A stretch of 8,852 nt of DNA from an uncultured Ignavibacteriota bacterium. GTDB lineage: Bacteria > Bacteroidota > Ignavibacteria > UBA10030 > UBA8401. The position numbers were made by a program, and so were the translations under genes. The DNA lies in NCBI GenBank assembly GCA_903907305.1, contig CAIVNT010000440.1, positions 1 to 8,852 on the forward strand. The letters run 5' to 3'. Below the pieces are notes generated by a model. That model was given only the letters and a program-made list of their open reading frames with translations. It was not told where the DNA came from and did not search any database. Shown piece after piece: positions 1 through 7,273 of the stretch. Position 1 is the first letter of the stretch, and the number at the start of each line of letters is the position of its first letter.

Positions 1-1185
1 GAATTCGGTTTCTCCACCACACCGCTCATCGCGATGGGTTGCATCATGATGCGCAAGTGTCATTTGAATACATGTCCCGTCGGTATTGCAACGCAGGATC
101 CCGAACTGAGAAAAAAATTCACCGGAACACCGGAACACGTGATCAACTTTCTCTTCTTCATAGCCGATGAAGTACGCGAGATCATGGCGAAACTCGGCTT
201 CCGCACGATCGATGAGATGATCGGCAGAGTGGATATGCTGCAGCAGAGAAAAGATGTCGATCACTGGAAAGCAAAAGGGATCGATCTTTCCTCCATCTTA
301 AAACAGCCGACAGTGCCCCTGAGGATCGGACGACGCTGTTTGATCCCGCAGGATCACGGACTGAACGAAGCAATCGATTATCAACTGCTGGAGCAGACAA
401 AGATCGCACTCGAAGAAAAGAAACCTGTCGAGATCTCCGTTCCGATCAGGAATATCCATCGTACGGTCGGCGCATTGCTCAGCGGACGCATTGCAAAGTA
501 TTACGGTGCCGAAGGACTTCCCGACAGCACGATCAAGATCAATTTCACCGGTTCGGCAGGACAAAGTTTCGGCGCGTTCCTTTCCAAAGGAGTCACGTTG
601 ACACTCGAAGGTGATGCGAATGATTATGTCGGCAAAGGTCTATCCGGCGGAAAGATCATTATTTTCCCGCCGAAGAATTCCACCTTCGTACCTGAAGATA
701 ATTCCATCGTCGGCAACGTTGTGCTCTATGGTGCAACAAGCGGAGAAGCATATTTCGCAGGAAAAGCAGGGGAGAGATTCGCGGTAAGAAATTCCGGTTC
801 AACCGTGGTTGTGGAATCTGTCGGTGCGAACGGATGTGAATACATGACAAACGGCACCGTCGTGATCCTTGGAAAGACCGGAAAGAATTTTGCCGCAGGG
901 ATGTCGGGCGGATATGCGTTCGTGCTTGATGAGGACGGAGAATTTGCATCGAAGATGTGCAACAAAACCATGGTTGATCTCGATCCGCTCAATGAACAAG
1001 ATGCAAAACTTTTGCAAACTCTGATCGGAAATCACGCAGCGTTGACGGGGAGCCGCCGGGCGAAGATGATCCTTGATGGTTGGAATACCTATGGTTCAAA
1101 ATTCGTGAAAGTATTTCCGCACGATTACAAACGCGTATTGAATGCAAAAGAACAAAAAGCAAAGCAGGAGGCATTGAATGGGTAA
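1..1185 (+). CDS. gltB: Glutamate synthase large (alpha) subunit, C-terminal part (5' truncated by window edge)
   Basis: The large subunit of NADPH-dependent glutamate synthase makes two glutamates from glutamine and 2-oxoglutarate in the cytoplasm. The frame is open from base 1, so the ATG at 34 is internal and not a start. In total 394 residues are visible of a family that is usually about 1500. At visible residues 14, 20 and 25 there are three cysteines spaced C-x5-C-x4-C, in the CHLNTCPVG context of the [3Fe-4S] ligands at the end of the FMN synthase domain. From about residue 120 onward runs the glycine-rich GXGXG beta-helix domain, with repeated G-x-x-G turns such as GSAGQSFGAF and YVGKGLSGGK. 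It ends with the usual short tail after the YKRVL segment. The stop codon overlaps the gltD start, so the two subunits are almost certainly translated together. Identity is very secure. The amidotransferase and most of the synthase domain lie outside the window. Confidence 0.97.
   Translation, partial: EFGFSTTPLIAMGCIMMRKCHLNTCPVGIATQDPELRKKFTGTPEHVINFLFFIADEVREIMAKLGFRTIDEMIGRVDMLQQRKDVDHWKAKGIDLSSILKQPTVPLRIGRRCLIPQDHGLNEAIDYQLLEQTKIALEEKKPVEISVPIRNIHRTVGALLSGRIAKYYGAEGLPDSTIKINFTGSAGQSFGAFLSKGVTLTLEGDANDYVGKGLSGGKIIIFPPKNSTFVPEDNSIVGNVVLYGATSGEAYFAGKAGERFAVRNSGSTVVVESVGANGCEYMTNGTVVILGKTGKNFAAGMSGGYAFVLDEDGEFASKMCNKTMVDLDPLNEQDAKLLQTLIGNHAALTGSRRAKMILDGWNTYGSKFVKVFPHDYKRVLNAKEQKAKQEALNG
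1166..1171 (+). promoter_or_regulatory. Shine-Dalgarno site of gltD inside the gltB 3' end
   Basis: A perfect AGGAGG lies inside the last codons of gltB, six bases ahead of the gltD ATG at 1178. It fixes that ATG as the gltD start. Because the site is inside the gltB coding region and the genes overlap, it suggests coupled translation of the two subunits. Confidence 0.85.
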
Positions 1186-2599
1186 ACCGACCGGATTTAT
1201 GGAATATCAGCGCGAAGTTCCGCAGCGTCGTCCCGTTTCCGAACGAGTAGAAGATTGGCGCGATGTCTATACGGTATTTCCTCAGGAAAACGTGCAGAAA
1301 CAAGGTGCGCGATGTATGGATTGCGGAGTTCCGTTCTGTCAGTCAGGCTGTCCCGTTTCGAATGTGATCCCGCATTGGAACGACCTGATCTATAAGAACC
1401 GCTGGGAAGAAGCGGTGCGTATCCTTCACTCAACGAATAATTTTCCAGAATTCACCGGCAATGTTTGTCCCGCACCGTGCGAAGCATCGTGCGTTCTCGG
1501 CATCAATGAGCCACCCGTCACCATTAAAGTGATCGAACGGACGATCATCGAACACGCATTCGCGAACGGGTGGATTAAACCCGAGCCGCCGAAAAAACGT
1601 TCCGGAAAAACTGTGGCCGTGATCGGTTCCGGTCCTTCAGGACTCGCAGCCGCGCAGCAATTGAACCGCGCAGGTCATCGAGTTACGGTGTACGAGAAGA
1701 ATGACCGCGTTGGCGGACTGCTGCGGTACGGAATTCCTGATTTCAAATTCGAGAAACATTTACTTGACCGCCGTATCGAACAATTGAAGGCGGAAGGGAT
1801 CGTCTTCACAACAAATGCAAATGTCGGTGTGAATATTTCCGCAGAAGAACTTCGCCGCTCCTACGATGCAATTCTCTTGTGCGGCGGAGCAGAGTCACCG
1901 CGCAATCTGAATGTTCCGGGACGTGAGCTGAAAGGGATCCACTTTGCAATGGAATTCCTTCCTCAGCAGAACAGACGCAATGCGGGAGACAAAACAGATC
2001 CATTAAAAGATATTATCGCAACCGGAAAACATGTTGTCATCATCGGCGGAGGAGACACCGGTGCAGATTGTCTCGGAACAAGTCTGCGTCAGAAAGCGGC
2101 ATCGGTGCATCAGTTCGAGATCATGCCGAAACCGCCGCTCGAGAGAGCCGCATCCACCCCGTGGCCGTTGTGGCCGTTGCAATTGCGAACCGAAAGTGCG
2201 CACGAAGAAGGGGGAATCCGTGACTGGGCGTTGACAACAACAAAGTTCGAAGGTGATGCGAATGGGAATGTGACGAAACTTCACGGCATCCGTGTCGGTC
2301 CGCCGCCGAATTTCACACCGGAAACCGGTTCGGAATTCTCGATGGATGCGGACCTGGTGCTGCTTGCGATGGGATTCAGCGGGCCCGCAAAGAACGGATT
2401 ACTCGACGAGCTTGGTGTTGCACTAGATCCGCGCAGCAATGTTTCTACAGACAAAGAATATATGAGCTCTGTTCCCGGAATATTCTCCGCCGGAGATATG
2501 CGCCGCGGGCAGTCGCTTGTGGTGTGGGCGATCAGCGAAGGACGCAAGGCAGCGCGCAGCGTGGATATATATCTGATGGGAATATCGGTGCTTCCGTAA
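1178..2599 (+). CDS. gltD: Glutamate synthase small (beta) subunit, NADPH-oxidising flavoprotein
   Basis: The 473-residue small subunit takes electrons from NADPH through FAD and passes them to the large subunit. The N-terminal iron-sulfur domain carries Cys46, 49, 54 and 58 (C-x2-C-x4-C-x3-C) and then Cys97, 101 and 105 (CPAPCEASC), the usual ligands of the [4Fe-4S] clusters. The FAD Rossmann motif is GSGPSG at 150-155, with Glu173 at the end of the second strand. The NAD(P)H-binding motif is IIGGGDTGADC around 288-298. The C-terminal FAD contact is GIFSAGDMRRGQS at 434-446, followed by a conserved EGRKAARSVD helix and a YLMG tail. Length matches GltD proteins (about 470-490). Homologous modules occur in dihydropyrimidine dehydrogenase and NfnB-type proteins, but direct overlap with gltB settles the role. 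No missing cofactor residue was noticed. Confidence 0.97.
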   Translation: MGKPTGFMEYQREVPQRRPVSERVEDWRDVYTVFPQENVQKQGARCMDCGVPFCQSGCPVSNVIPHWNDLIYKNRWEEAVRILHSTNNFPEFTGNVCPAPCEASCVLGINEPPVTIKVIERTIIEHAFANGWIKPEPPKKRSGKTVAVIGSGPSGLAAAQQLNRAGHRVTVYEKNDRVGGLLRYGIPDFKFEKHLLDRRIEQLKAEGIVFTTNANVGVNISAEELRRSYDAILLCGGAESPRNLNVPGRELKGIHFAMEFLPQQNRRNAGDKTDPLKDIIATGKHVVIIGGGDTGADCLGTSLRQKAASVHQFEIMPKPPLERAASTPWPLWPLQLRTESAHEEGGIRDWALTTTKFEGDANGNVTKLHGIRVGPPPNFTPETGSEFSMDADLVLLAMGFSGPAKNGLLDELGVALDPRSNVSTDKEYMSSVPGIFSAGDMRRGQSLVVWAISEGRKAARSVDIYLMGISVLP

Positions 2600-2631
2600 C
2601 ATCGGAAGAAAAAAGGAAAGACGGATTGAAT

Positions 2632-3066
2632 ATGAAATACGTTTTGGTGTTGATGCTGTTTGTGTTCGAGTTGTCGTTTGCACAAAAAAAGGAAAGCAGA
2701 AGCACGATCATAGTCCAATTGAACGGCATCAAAGAACAATCGGGCCAAGTGCTGCTGAGTCTATTTAATAAAGAGGAAGGATTCCCGACACAGCCGGAAA
2801 AAGCGTTCCGCTGGAGCAGAGCCAAAGTGACGGCGACATCACTGATCATCAGTCTGGACGGACTGCCGCCCGGGAAATACGCGATCGCTGTTGTACAGGA
2901 TGAGAATATGAACGAGGTGATGGACAGGGATTGGATGGGGTTTCCTTCTGAGCCGTACGGAATATCGAACAATGCCGGAGGAACATTCAGCCCCCCGACA
3001 TTTGACGAAGCAAAATTTAATGTTGCAGGAAAACGAGACACCGTCAGAATAGAGATGCAGCCGTAA
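2632..3066 (+). CDS. Exported DUF2141 family protein, copy 1
   Basis: This is a 144-residue protein of unknown function in the DUF2141 family. The ATG at 2632 is chosen because it opens directly into a signal peptide: a Lys, a hydrophobic stretch to about residue 15, and a likely cut after SFA at residue 17. An in-frame ATG at 2524 would lie inside gltD and hide that signal. The mature part is a predicted beta-rich domain with the family pattern SGQVLLSLFN, then LPPGKYAIAVVQDENMN, then YGISNNAGGTF. Asp90, Asn92, Asn94 and Asp98 form D-x-N-x-N-x-x-x-D, similar to an EF-hand or dockerin calcium loop; calcium binding is inference. It starts 32 nt after gltD and is probably cotranscribed with it. 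The ribosome site is weak: only GGA at 2623-2625, or AGGA about 14 nt away. It is clearly paralogous to the next gene. Likely location is the periplasm or cell surface. Confidence 0.85.
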   Translation: MKYVLVLMLFVFELSFAQKKESRSTIIVQLNGIKEQSGQVLLSLFNKEEGFPTQPEKAFRWSRAKVTATSLIISLDGLPPGKYAIAVVQDENMNEVMDRDWMGFPSEPYGISNNAGGTFSPPTFDEAKFNVAGKRDTVRIEMQP

Positions 3067-3070
3067 TCGC

Positions 3071-3076
3071 AAAGGA
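3071..3076 (+). promoter_or_regulatory. Shine-Dalgarno site that decides the start of DUF2141 copy 2
   Basis: AAAGGA lies directly against a possible ATG at 3077, which leaves no spacer, but is six bases ahead of the ATG at 3083. The second ATG is therefore the better start and gives a protein beginning MKFHVF instead of MLMKFHVF. Confidence 0.65.
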
Positions 3077-3082
3077 ATGCTC

Positions 3083-3505
3083 ATGAAGTTTCATGTTTTT
3101 TGTTTCATGGCGGCACTCTTCTCCATTGCATCGGCTCAATCTTCGATGAAGATAAACGTTGAAGGACTGAGAGAAACGAAGGGACAGATCATGGTATTTG
3201 TATTCAACAACGCCGATGATTTTCCAACAAAGAAAGATCGTGCGGTATTTTCGAAAAAAGCGCCGGTCACTGGAGCATCGATGGAAATTGTTTTTGACTC
3301 AATCCCGGAAGGAACATATGGTGTTGCAGTATATCACGACGAAAACATGAATGACAAAATGGACCGTCACTGGTACGGTTCGCCGATAGAAGGATACGGC
3401 GCATCGAATGATGCGACAGGAACATTCGGTCCGCCGAAGTTCGATGATGCAAAATTTGAATTCAACAAATCCAAAAAGAGTGTAAAGATTATTATTCATT
3501 ATTAA
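3083..3505 (+). CDS. Exported DUF2141 family protein, copy 2
   Basis: This is a 140-residue paralogue of the preceding gene, 16 nt downstream of it. The signal peptide runs to a likely cut after ASA at residue 18, with Gln19 as the first mature residue. Copy 1 also has Gln first. The conserved core matches copy 1 at about 32 of 54 positions between roughly residues 74 and 128, including DENMN, MDR-W-G, YG-SN-A-GTF-PP and FD-AKF. The acidic loop is Asp86, Asn88, Asn90 and Asp94 (D-x-N-x-N-x-x-x-D), a plausible but unproven metal site. Cys7 lies in the hydrophobic part of the signal and is not in a lipobox, so this does not look like a lipoprotein. Function is unknown. It sits between gltD and ilvC with tight spacing (ilvC begins 14 nt later), so it is probably read in the same transcript although nothing in it suggests amino-acid synthesis. 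Confidence 0.86.
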   Translation: MKFHVFCFMAALFSIASAQSSMKINVEGLRETKGQIMVFVFNNADDFPTKKDRAVFSKKAPVTGASMEIVFDSIPEGTYGVAVYHDENMNDKMDRHWYGSPIEGYGASNDATGTFGPPKFDDAKFEFNKSKKSVKIIIHY

Positions 3506-3519
3506 GAAGGAACAATACC

Positions 3520-4575
3520 ATGGCAATGATCAATTTCGGCGGCACCGTTGAAGAAGTAGTCACTCGCGAAGAATATCCGCTTGAGAAAGCAAAAGAATTT
3601 TTGAAGAACGAAGTTGTAGCGATCATCGGCTACGGTCCGCAAGGATATGGACAGTCCTTGAACATGCGCGATAACGGCATTAACGTGATCGTCGGTCAGC
3701 GCAAAGGAGGTCAAGGCTGGAGCGATGCGATCCGTGACGGATGGGTGGAGGGAACAAATCTCTTCCCTAATATAGAAGAGGCAATCCAGAAAGGGACCAT
3801 CGTTCAGTATCTGCTTTCCGATTCCGGTCAGAAACAGATGTGGGATGTTGTGAAGAAGAATCTGAAAAAAGGACAGGCACTCTATTTCTCACACGGATTT
3901 TCCGTGGTGTTCAAAGATCAGACGAATATCATTCCTCCTGCCGATGTGGACGTAGTGCTTGTCGCTCCGAAAGGGAGCGGACGCACAGTGCGCAGCAATT
4001 TTCTGGCGGGAAGCGGAATCAACGCCAGCTTCGCTATTTTCCAGGATGCAACGGGGAAAGCACGTGAACGAGCGATTGCCTGCGGTATTGCGATCGGTTC
4101 GGGATATCTTTTCCCGACAACATTCGAGAAGGAAGTGCTATCCGATCTTACCGGTGAGCGCGGAGTGCTGATGGGAGCGATCGCGGGATTGATGAAAGCG
4201 CAGTATGATGTTCTGCGTCAGATGGGACATTCGCCGAGCGAAGCATTCAACGAAACAGTGGAAGAAGCAACGCAGAGTTTATATCCGCTCGTCGGGAAAC
4301 ACGGTATGGATTGGATGTTCGCGGCATGCTCGGTGACCGCACAGCGCGGTGCACTGGACTGGGCGAAAAAATTTGAAATGGCAAACCGTCCGTTGTTCGA
4401 GCTTCTGTATCGCGATGTTCAATATGGTGTGGAGACAAAACGCGTGCTTGATTCCACCAGCGCGCCGGATTACCGCGCAACACTGCAGAAAGAACTGGAT
4501 GAATGGAAGAATTCCGAAATGTGGAAAGCGGGAGAAGCGGTCCGCGGTCTGCGTCCTGAGAATTGGAAAAAATAA
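3520..4575 (+). CDS. ilvC: Ketol-acid reductoisomerase, short Bacteroidota-type
   Basis: This enzyme converts 2-acetolactate or 2-aceto-2-hydroxybutyrate to the dihydroxy acid with Mg2+ and NADPH, serving valine, leucine and isoleucine synthesis. It has 351 residues, in the short (class I) size range. The nucleotide-binding motif is GYGPQG at 37-42. Arg61 and Lys62 follow the second strand (VGQRKGGQGW) and suggest NADPH. Catalytic candidates are His125 (SHGF), Lys151 (APKGSG), and Asp209 and Glu213 (SDLTGERG). In the C-terminal half Glu245 and Glu249 (ETVEEATQSL) and Ser271 (CSVTAQ) are the likely remaining metal and substrate residues. That half reads quite unlike the classical enzyme (GMDWMFAACS-TAQRGALDW, ending VRGLRPEN) and recalls the enzymes of Bacteroidota. 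The start follows GAAGGA (3506-3511) with an 8-nt spacer. Identity is secure; the subfamily label is from memory. Confidence 0.95.
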   Translation: MAMINFGGTVEEVVTREEYPLEKAKEFLKNEVVAIIGYGPQGYGQSLNMRDNGINVIVGQRKGGQGWSDAIRDGWVEGTNLFPNIEEAIQKGTIVQYLLSDSGQKQMWDVVKKNLKKGQALYFSHGFSVVFKDQTNIIPPADVDVVLVAPKGSGRTVRSNFLAGSGINASFAIFQDATGKARERAIACGIAIGSGYLFPTTFEKEVLSDLTGERGVLMGAIAGLMKAQYDVLRQMGHSPSEAFNETVEEATQSLYPLVGKHGMDWMFAACSVTAQRGALDWAKKFEMANRPLFELLYRDVQYGVETKRVLDSTSAPDYRATLQKELDEWKNSEMWKAGEAVRGLRPENWKK

Positions 4576-4577
4576 AG

Positions 4578-4654
4578 GATTGCAAAATTACATGATTGAA
4601 ATATTACACAATTAAATTCGCGTTGCAATATTGTAATCTTGCAATACTGAAACA
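4578..4654 (+). repeat. Fold-back array of 8-bp units between ilvC and cimA
   Basis: The 88-nt gap is AT-rich and reads as octamers. First come GATTGCAA, AATTACAT, GATTGAAA, TATTACAC and AATTAAAT (4578-4617), then a TCGCG spacer (4618-4622). The complementary orientation follows: TTGCAATA, TTGTAATC, TTGCAATA and a degenerate CTGAAACA (4623-4654). Positions 4579-4592 are the reverse complement of 4632-4645 at 13 of 14 bases. The longer arms 4578-4601 and 4623-4646 match at 19 of 24. Because the unit is periodic, several pairing registers 8 bases apart are possible. There is no T-run after the stem, so it is not a standard intrinsic terminator. The last nine bases before the cimA ATG are the only part outside the array. 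Confidence 0.8.
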
Positions 4655-4663
4655 GCATTAACC

Positions 4664-6235
4664 ATGAAGAAAAAGATTTATACATACGATACAACACTTC
4701 GGGACGGCACACAGGGTGAGGAAGTTTCCTTCTCCGCCGAGGATAAGATCAAGATCGCAAAGCGTCTCGACGCATTCGGCATTGACTATATCGAAGGAGG
4801 GTGGCCCGGCTCCAATCCAAAGGATATGGAGTTCTTCGAGAAAGCGCGTGAGATAAAATTCACTCACGCAAAGATCGCGGCATTCGGCAGTACGCGACGT
4901 GCGAAGAACAAAGTTGAGGACGACGCCAACATCAAAGCATTGCTCGATGCGCAGACTCCCGTGGTGACGATCTTCGGACAGACATGGATCCTTCACGTGA
5001 AGGAAGCACTGCAGATCACCGAAGAAGAGAATTTGGAGATTATTTCTGATTCCGTTGCCTATCTGAAGAAGAACGGAAAAGAAGTTGTGTACGATGCGGA
5101 ACATTTCTTTGATGGATTCAAATCAGATAAACCATATGCCATCAAAACGCTGCAAGCAGCACAGACATCGGGCGCCGATGTGATCGTTCTTTGCGACACG
5201 AACGGCGGAACAATGCCATGGGAAGTCAGCGACATAGTAGACGAAATAAAGCCGTACATCACAGCGCAACTAGGGATACACACACACAACGATTGCGAAC
5301 TGGGCGTTGCAAATTCTCTTGCAGCAATTCAACACGGCGCAATGCACGTGCAGGGAACGATCAACGGATACGGAGAGCGCTGCGGCAATGCGAATCTTTG
5401 TTCCATCATTCCGAATCTCGAGATCAAGCTGGGCTGTGAAACGGTCGGCGCAGAACAATTAAAAAAGCTGACCGATCTTTCCCGCTACGTGAGTGAACTG
5501 GCGAATCTGAAGCATAGAAAAAATATGGCGTATGTGGGCGAAAGTGCATTTGCGCACAAAGGGGGAGTTCACGTCAGCGCAGTGATGAAAACACCGAAAA
5601 CCTATGAACACATCGAACCTGAAACGATCGGCAACGTCCGCCGCGTTCTTGTCTCCGATCTCTCCGGACGAAGCAATGTGCTCTACAAAGCCGAAGAACT
5701 CGGACTGAAGATCGACGATAAATCTCCCGCGGCACAAAAGATCGTGGAAGATCTGAAAGAGATGGAGCATTACGGATATTATTTTGAAGATGCGGAAGCT
5801 TCATTCGAACTGTTGATAAAGAAGCATACCGGTGAGATCAAAAAATTATTCGAACTCGAACGGTTCAAGATAAGCATCCATAAAGATTCCAACGACATGG
5901 AAGCGCGAAGCGAGGCGATGATTAAAGTGCGTGTCGGCGATGAAACGGAAATGACCGCCGCCGAAGGAAATGGACCCGTCAATGCGATGGATAAAGCTCT
6001 CCGCAAGGCGCTGGAACGGTTCTATCCGCAGCTGAAAGAGATCCAGCTGACGGACTATAAAGTGCGCGTGCTCGATTCGCAGAATGCAACGGCGGCAAAG
6101 GTGCGAGTACTGATCGAAACAAAGAACGGAACATCATCCTGGAATACCGTGGGCGTCTCATCGGATGTTGTCGATGCCAGCTGGAAAGCACTTGTCGATT
6201 CCATCACTTATCATTTATTAAAAAAGATCACATAA
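4664..6235 (+). CDS. cimA: (R)-citramalate synthase
   Basis: This enzyme condenses pyruvate with acetyl-CoA to (R)-citramalate, the first step of the threonine-independent route to 2-oxobutyrate and isoleucine. It is a 523-residue member of the DRE-TIM (LeuA/homocitrate synthase) family. The opening YDTTLRDGTQGEEVSFS and YIEGGWPGSNPKD around 42-54 are typical of CimA and differ from leuA downstream (FDTTLRDGEQSPG). Catalytic Arg13 and metal ligand Asp14 are present, as are His206 and His208 (HTHNDCELG) and Asn242 (GERCGNANL). The linker has GESAFAHKGGVHVSA around 292-306. Residues from about 400 to 521 form the C-terminal regulatory dimer domain, with the EGNGPVNAMDKAL signature, so isoleucine feedback is plausible but inferred. 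No Shine-Dalgarno sequence is visible before the ATG. That start is kept because it gives the normal family N-terminus and no upstream in-frame start exists nearby. A 2-isopropylmalate synthase role is less likely because leuA is present. Confidence 0.92.
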   Translation: MKKKIYTYDTTLRDGTQGEEVSFSAEDKIKIAKRLDAFGIDYIEGGWPGSNPKDMEFFEKAREIKFTHAKIAAFGSTRRAKNKVEDDANIKALLDAQTPVVTIFGQTWILHVKEALQITEEENLEIISDSVAYLKKNGKEVVYDAEHFFDGFKSDKPYAIKTLQAAQTSGADVIVLCDTNGGTMPWEVSDIVDEIKPYITAQLGIHTHNDCELGVANSLAAIQHGAMHVQGTINGYGERCGNANLCSIIPNLEIKLGCETVGAEQLKKLTDLSRYVSELANLKHRKNMAYVGESAFAHKGGVHVSAVMKTPKTYEHIEPETIGNVRRVLVSDLSGRSNVLYKAEELGLKIDDKSPAAQKIVEDLKEMEHYGYYFEDAEASFELLIKKHTGEIKKLFELERFKISIHKDSNDMEARSEAMIKVRVGDETEMTAAEGNGPVNAMDKALRKALERFYPQLKEIQLTDYKVRVLDSQNATAAKVRVLIETKNGTSSWNTVGVSSDVVDASWKALVDSITYHLLKKIT

Positions 6236-6256
6236 CACCTAATTGTAAAGGCAGTC

Positions 6257-7270
6257 ATGATTATCGTCCTGAAACCCGGAACAAAAAAAGAACAATACGA
6301 ACACATTCTTGAACGCGTAAAAGAATACGGCTTTAAACCGCATCCAATCGTCGGCGAAGAACGGACCGTGGTTGCGTGCGTCGGCGACGAACGCGGAAAA
6401 GCGCAGCTGCAGCAATTGGAATCGCTGGAGTTCGTGGAAAGTATTGTTCCGATCCTGAAACCGTTCAAACTGGCGAGCAAAGAGACGAAGCCGCGATCCA
6501 CCGTGAAGGTCGGAAATGTGGAATTTGGAACCGCACAATTTATTGTGATCGCGGGACCGTGTTCCGTTGAATCCAAAGAACAGATCGAACTCAGCGCCGA
6601 GCTGGTGAAAAAAGCGGGAGCGCAGATGCTCCGCGGAGGCGCGTTTAAACCGCGGACGTCGCCGTATTCGTTCCAGGGACTTGAAGAAGAAGGATTGAAA
6701 CTTCTTGCCGGTGCACGGGAAAAAACGGGGCTACCGTTTGCCACAGAAGTTATTTCTCCGAGCGATGTTGAACTTGTTGCGCGATATTCCGATATGCTTC
6801 AGATAGGCGCACGCAACATGCAGAACTTCGCACTGTTAAAAGAAGTCGGTAAAACAAAACGTCCGATCCTATTGAAGCGCGGAATGTCCAGCACGTATAA
6901 AGAGCTGCTGATGTCTGCAGAGTACATCATGTCCCAGGGAAATTACGATGTTGTTCTGTGTGAACGCGGTATCCGCACCTTCGAGGATTACACGCGCAAC
7001 ACGTTCGACCTGACAGCTGTGCCTGCGTTGAAAGAGATGTCGCATCTGCCGGTGATCGTCGATCCAAGCCACGGCACCGGAATCCGCAGTCTTATCACTC
7101 CAATGGCCAAAGCTGCGGTTCCTGTCGGTGCGGACGGACTGATCATAGAGATGCATCCGAATCCGGAAAAAGCTTTTTCGGACGGTGCACAATCCCTGAT
7201 GCCGGACCAGTTCTCGCACTTGATGGATGAAATTCGCAAATATCTGCCATTAGAAAATAAACATTTGTAA
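6257..7270 (+). CDS. aroF: 3-deoxy-7-phosphoheptulonate (DAHP) synthase, type I-beta with N-terminal ferredoxin-like domain
   Basis: This enzyme joins phosphoenolpyruvate and erythrose 4-phosphate to DAHP, the first step of the shikimate pathway. It has 337 residues. About 1-70 form the small ferredoxin-like regulatory domain (begins MIIVLKPGTKKEQ) known from the Thermotoga maritima type; the rest is the TIM-barrel. The metal site is complete: Cys102 (AGPCSVES), His272 (DPSHGTG), Glu298 (IIEMHPNP) and Asp309 (FSDGAQSL). The numbers coincide with those I recall for the T. maritima enzyme. Substrate contacts include KPRTSPYSFQG at 131-141, IGARNMQN at 183-190 and LLKRGMS at 205-211. The N-terminal domain suggests feedback control by tyrosine or phenylalanine, which is inference. 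The start follows AAAGG with a 5-nt spacer, 21 nt after cimA, so the two are probably cotranscribed. No chorismate mutase domain is fused. Gene symbols vary for this type (aroF, aroG, aroA); only the family is certain. Confidence 0.94.
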   Translation: MIIVLKPGTKKEQYEHILERVKEYGFKPHPIVGEERTVVACVGDERGKAQLQQLESLEFVESIVPILKPFKLASKETKPRSTVKVGNVEFGTAQFIVIAGPCSVESKEQIELSAELVKKAGAQMLRGGAFKPRTSPYSFQGLEEEGLKLLAGAREKTGLPFATEVISPSDVELVARYSDMLQIGARNMQNFALLKEVGKTKRPILLKRGMSSTYKELLMSAEYIMSQGNYDVVLCERGIRTFEDYTRNTFDLTAVPALKEMSHLPVIVDPSHGTGIRSLITPMAKAAVPVGADGLIIEMHPNPEKAFSDGAQSLMPDQFSHLMDEIRKYLPLENKHL

Positions 7271-7273
7271 GGA

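Noticed and set aside
2591..2608. Inverted repeat CTTCCG-TAACAT-CGGAAG across the gltD stop codon, as a terminator
   Set aside because: The stem is only 6 bp and is followed by an A-rich run, not T residues, on the coding strand. The next gene starts 24 bases later and seems to belong to the same transcript.
2524..2631. An upstream in-frame ATG at 2524 giving a 36-residue longer DUF2141 copy 1
   Set aside because: It would overlap gltD by 76 bases, has an unrelated charged N-terminus, and would bury the signal peptide that begins at 2632.
2281..2748. Long minus-strand reading frames opposite gltD and the DUF2141 genes (also 2532-3041)
   Set aside because: They lie antisense to well-supported genes, show no recognisable domain, and overlap each other in different frames, as expected of shadows of biased coding sequence.
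4576..4663. The AT-rich ilvC-cimA gap as a rho-independent terminator or riboswitch
   Set aside because: No stem is followed by a T-run, the stems are AT-rich and multi-register, and no known riboswitch or T-box core sequence is present.
6237..6245. ACCTAATTG after cimA, identical to 7325-7333 inside the heptamer array
   Set aside because: Nine bases in an AT-rich spacer can match by chance, and no further heptamer units flank it, so it is not called as an array remnant.
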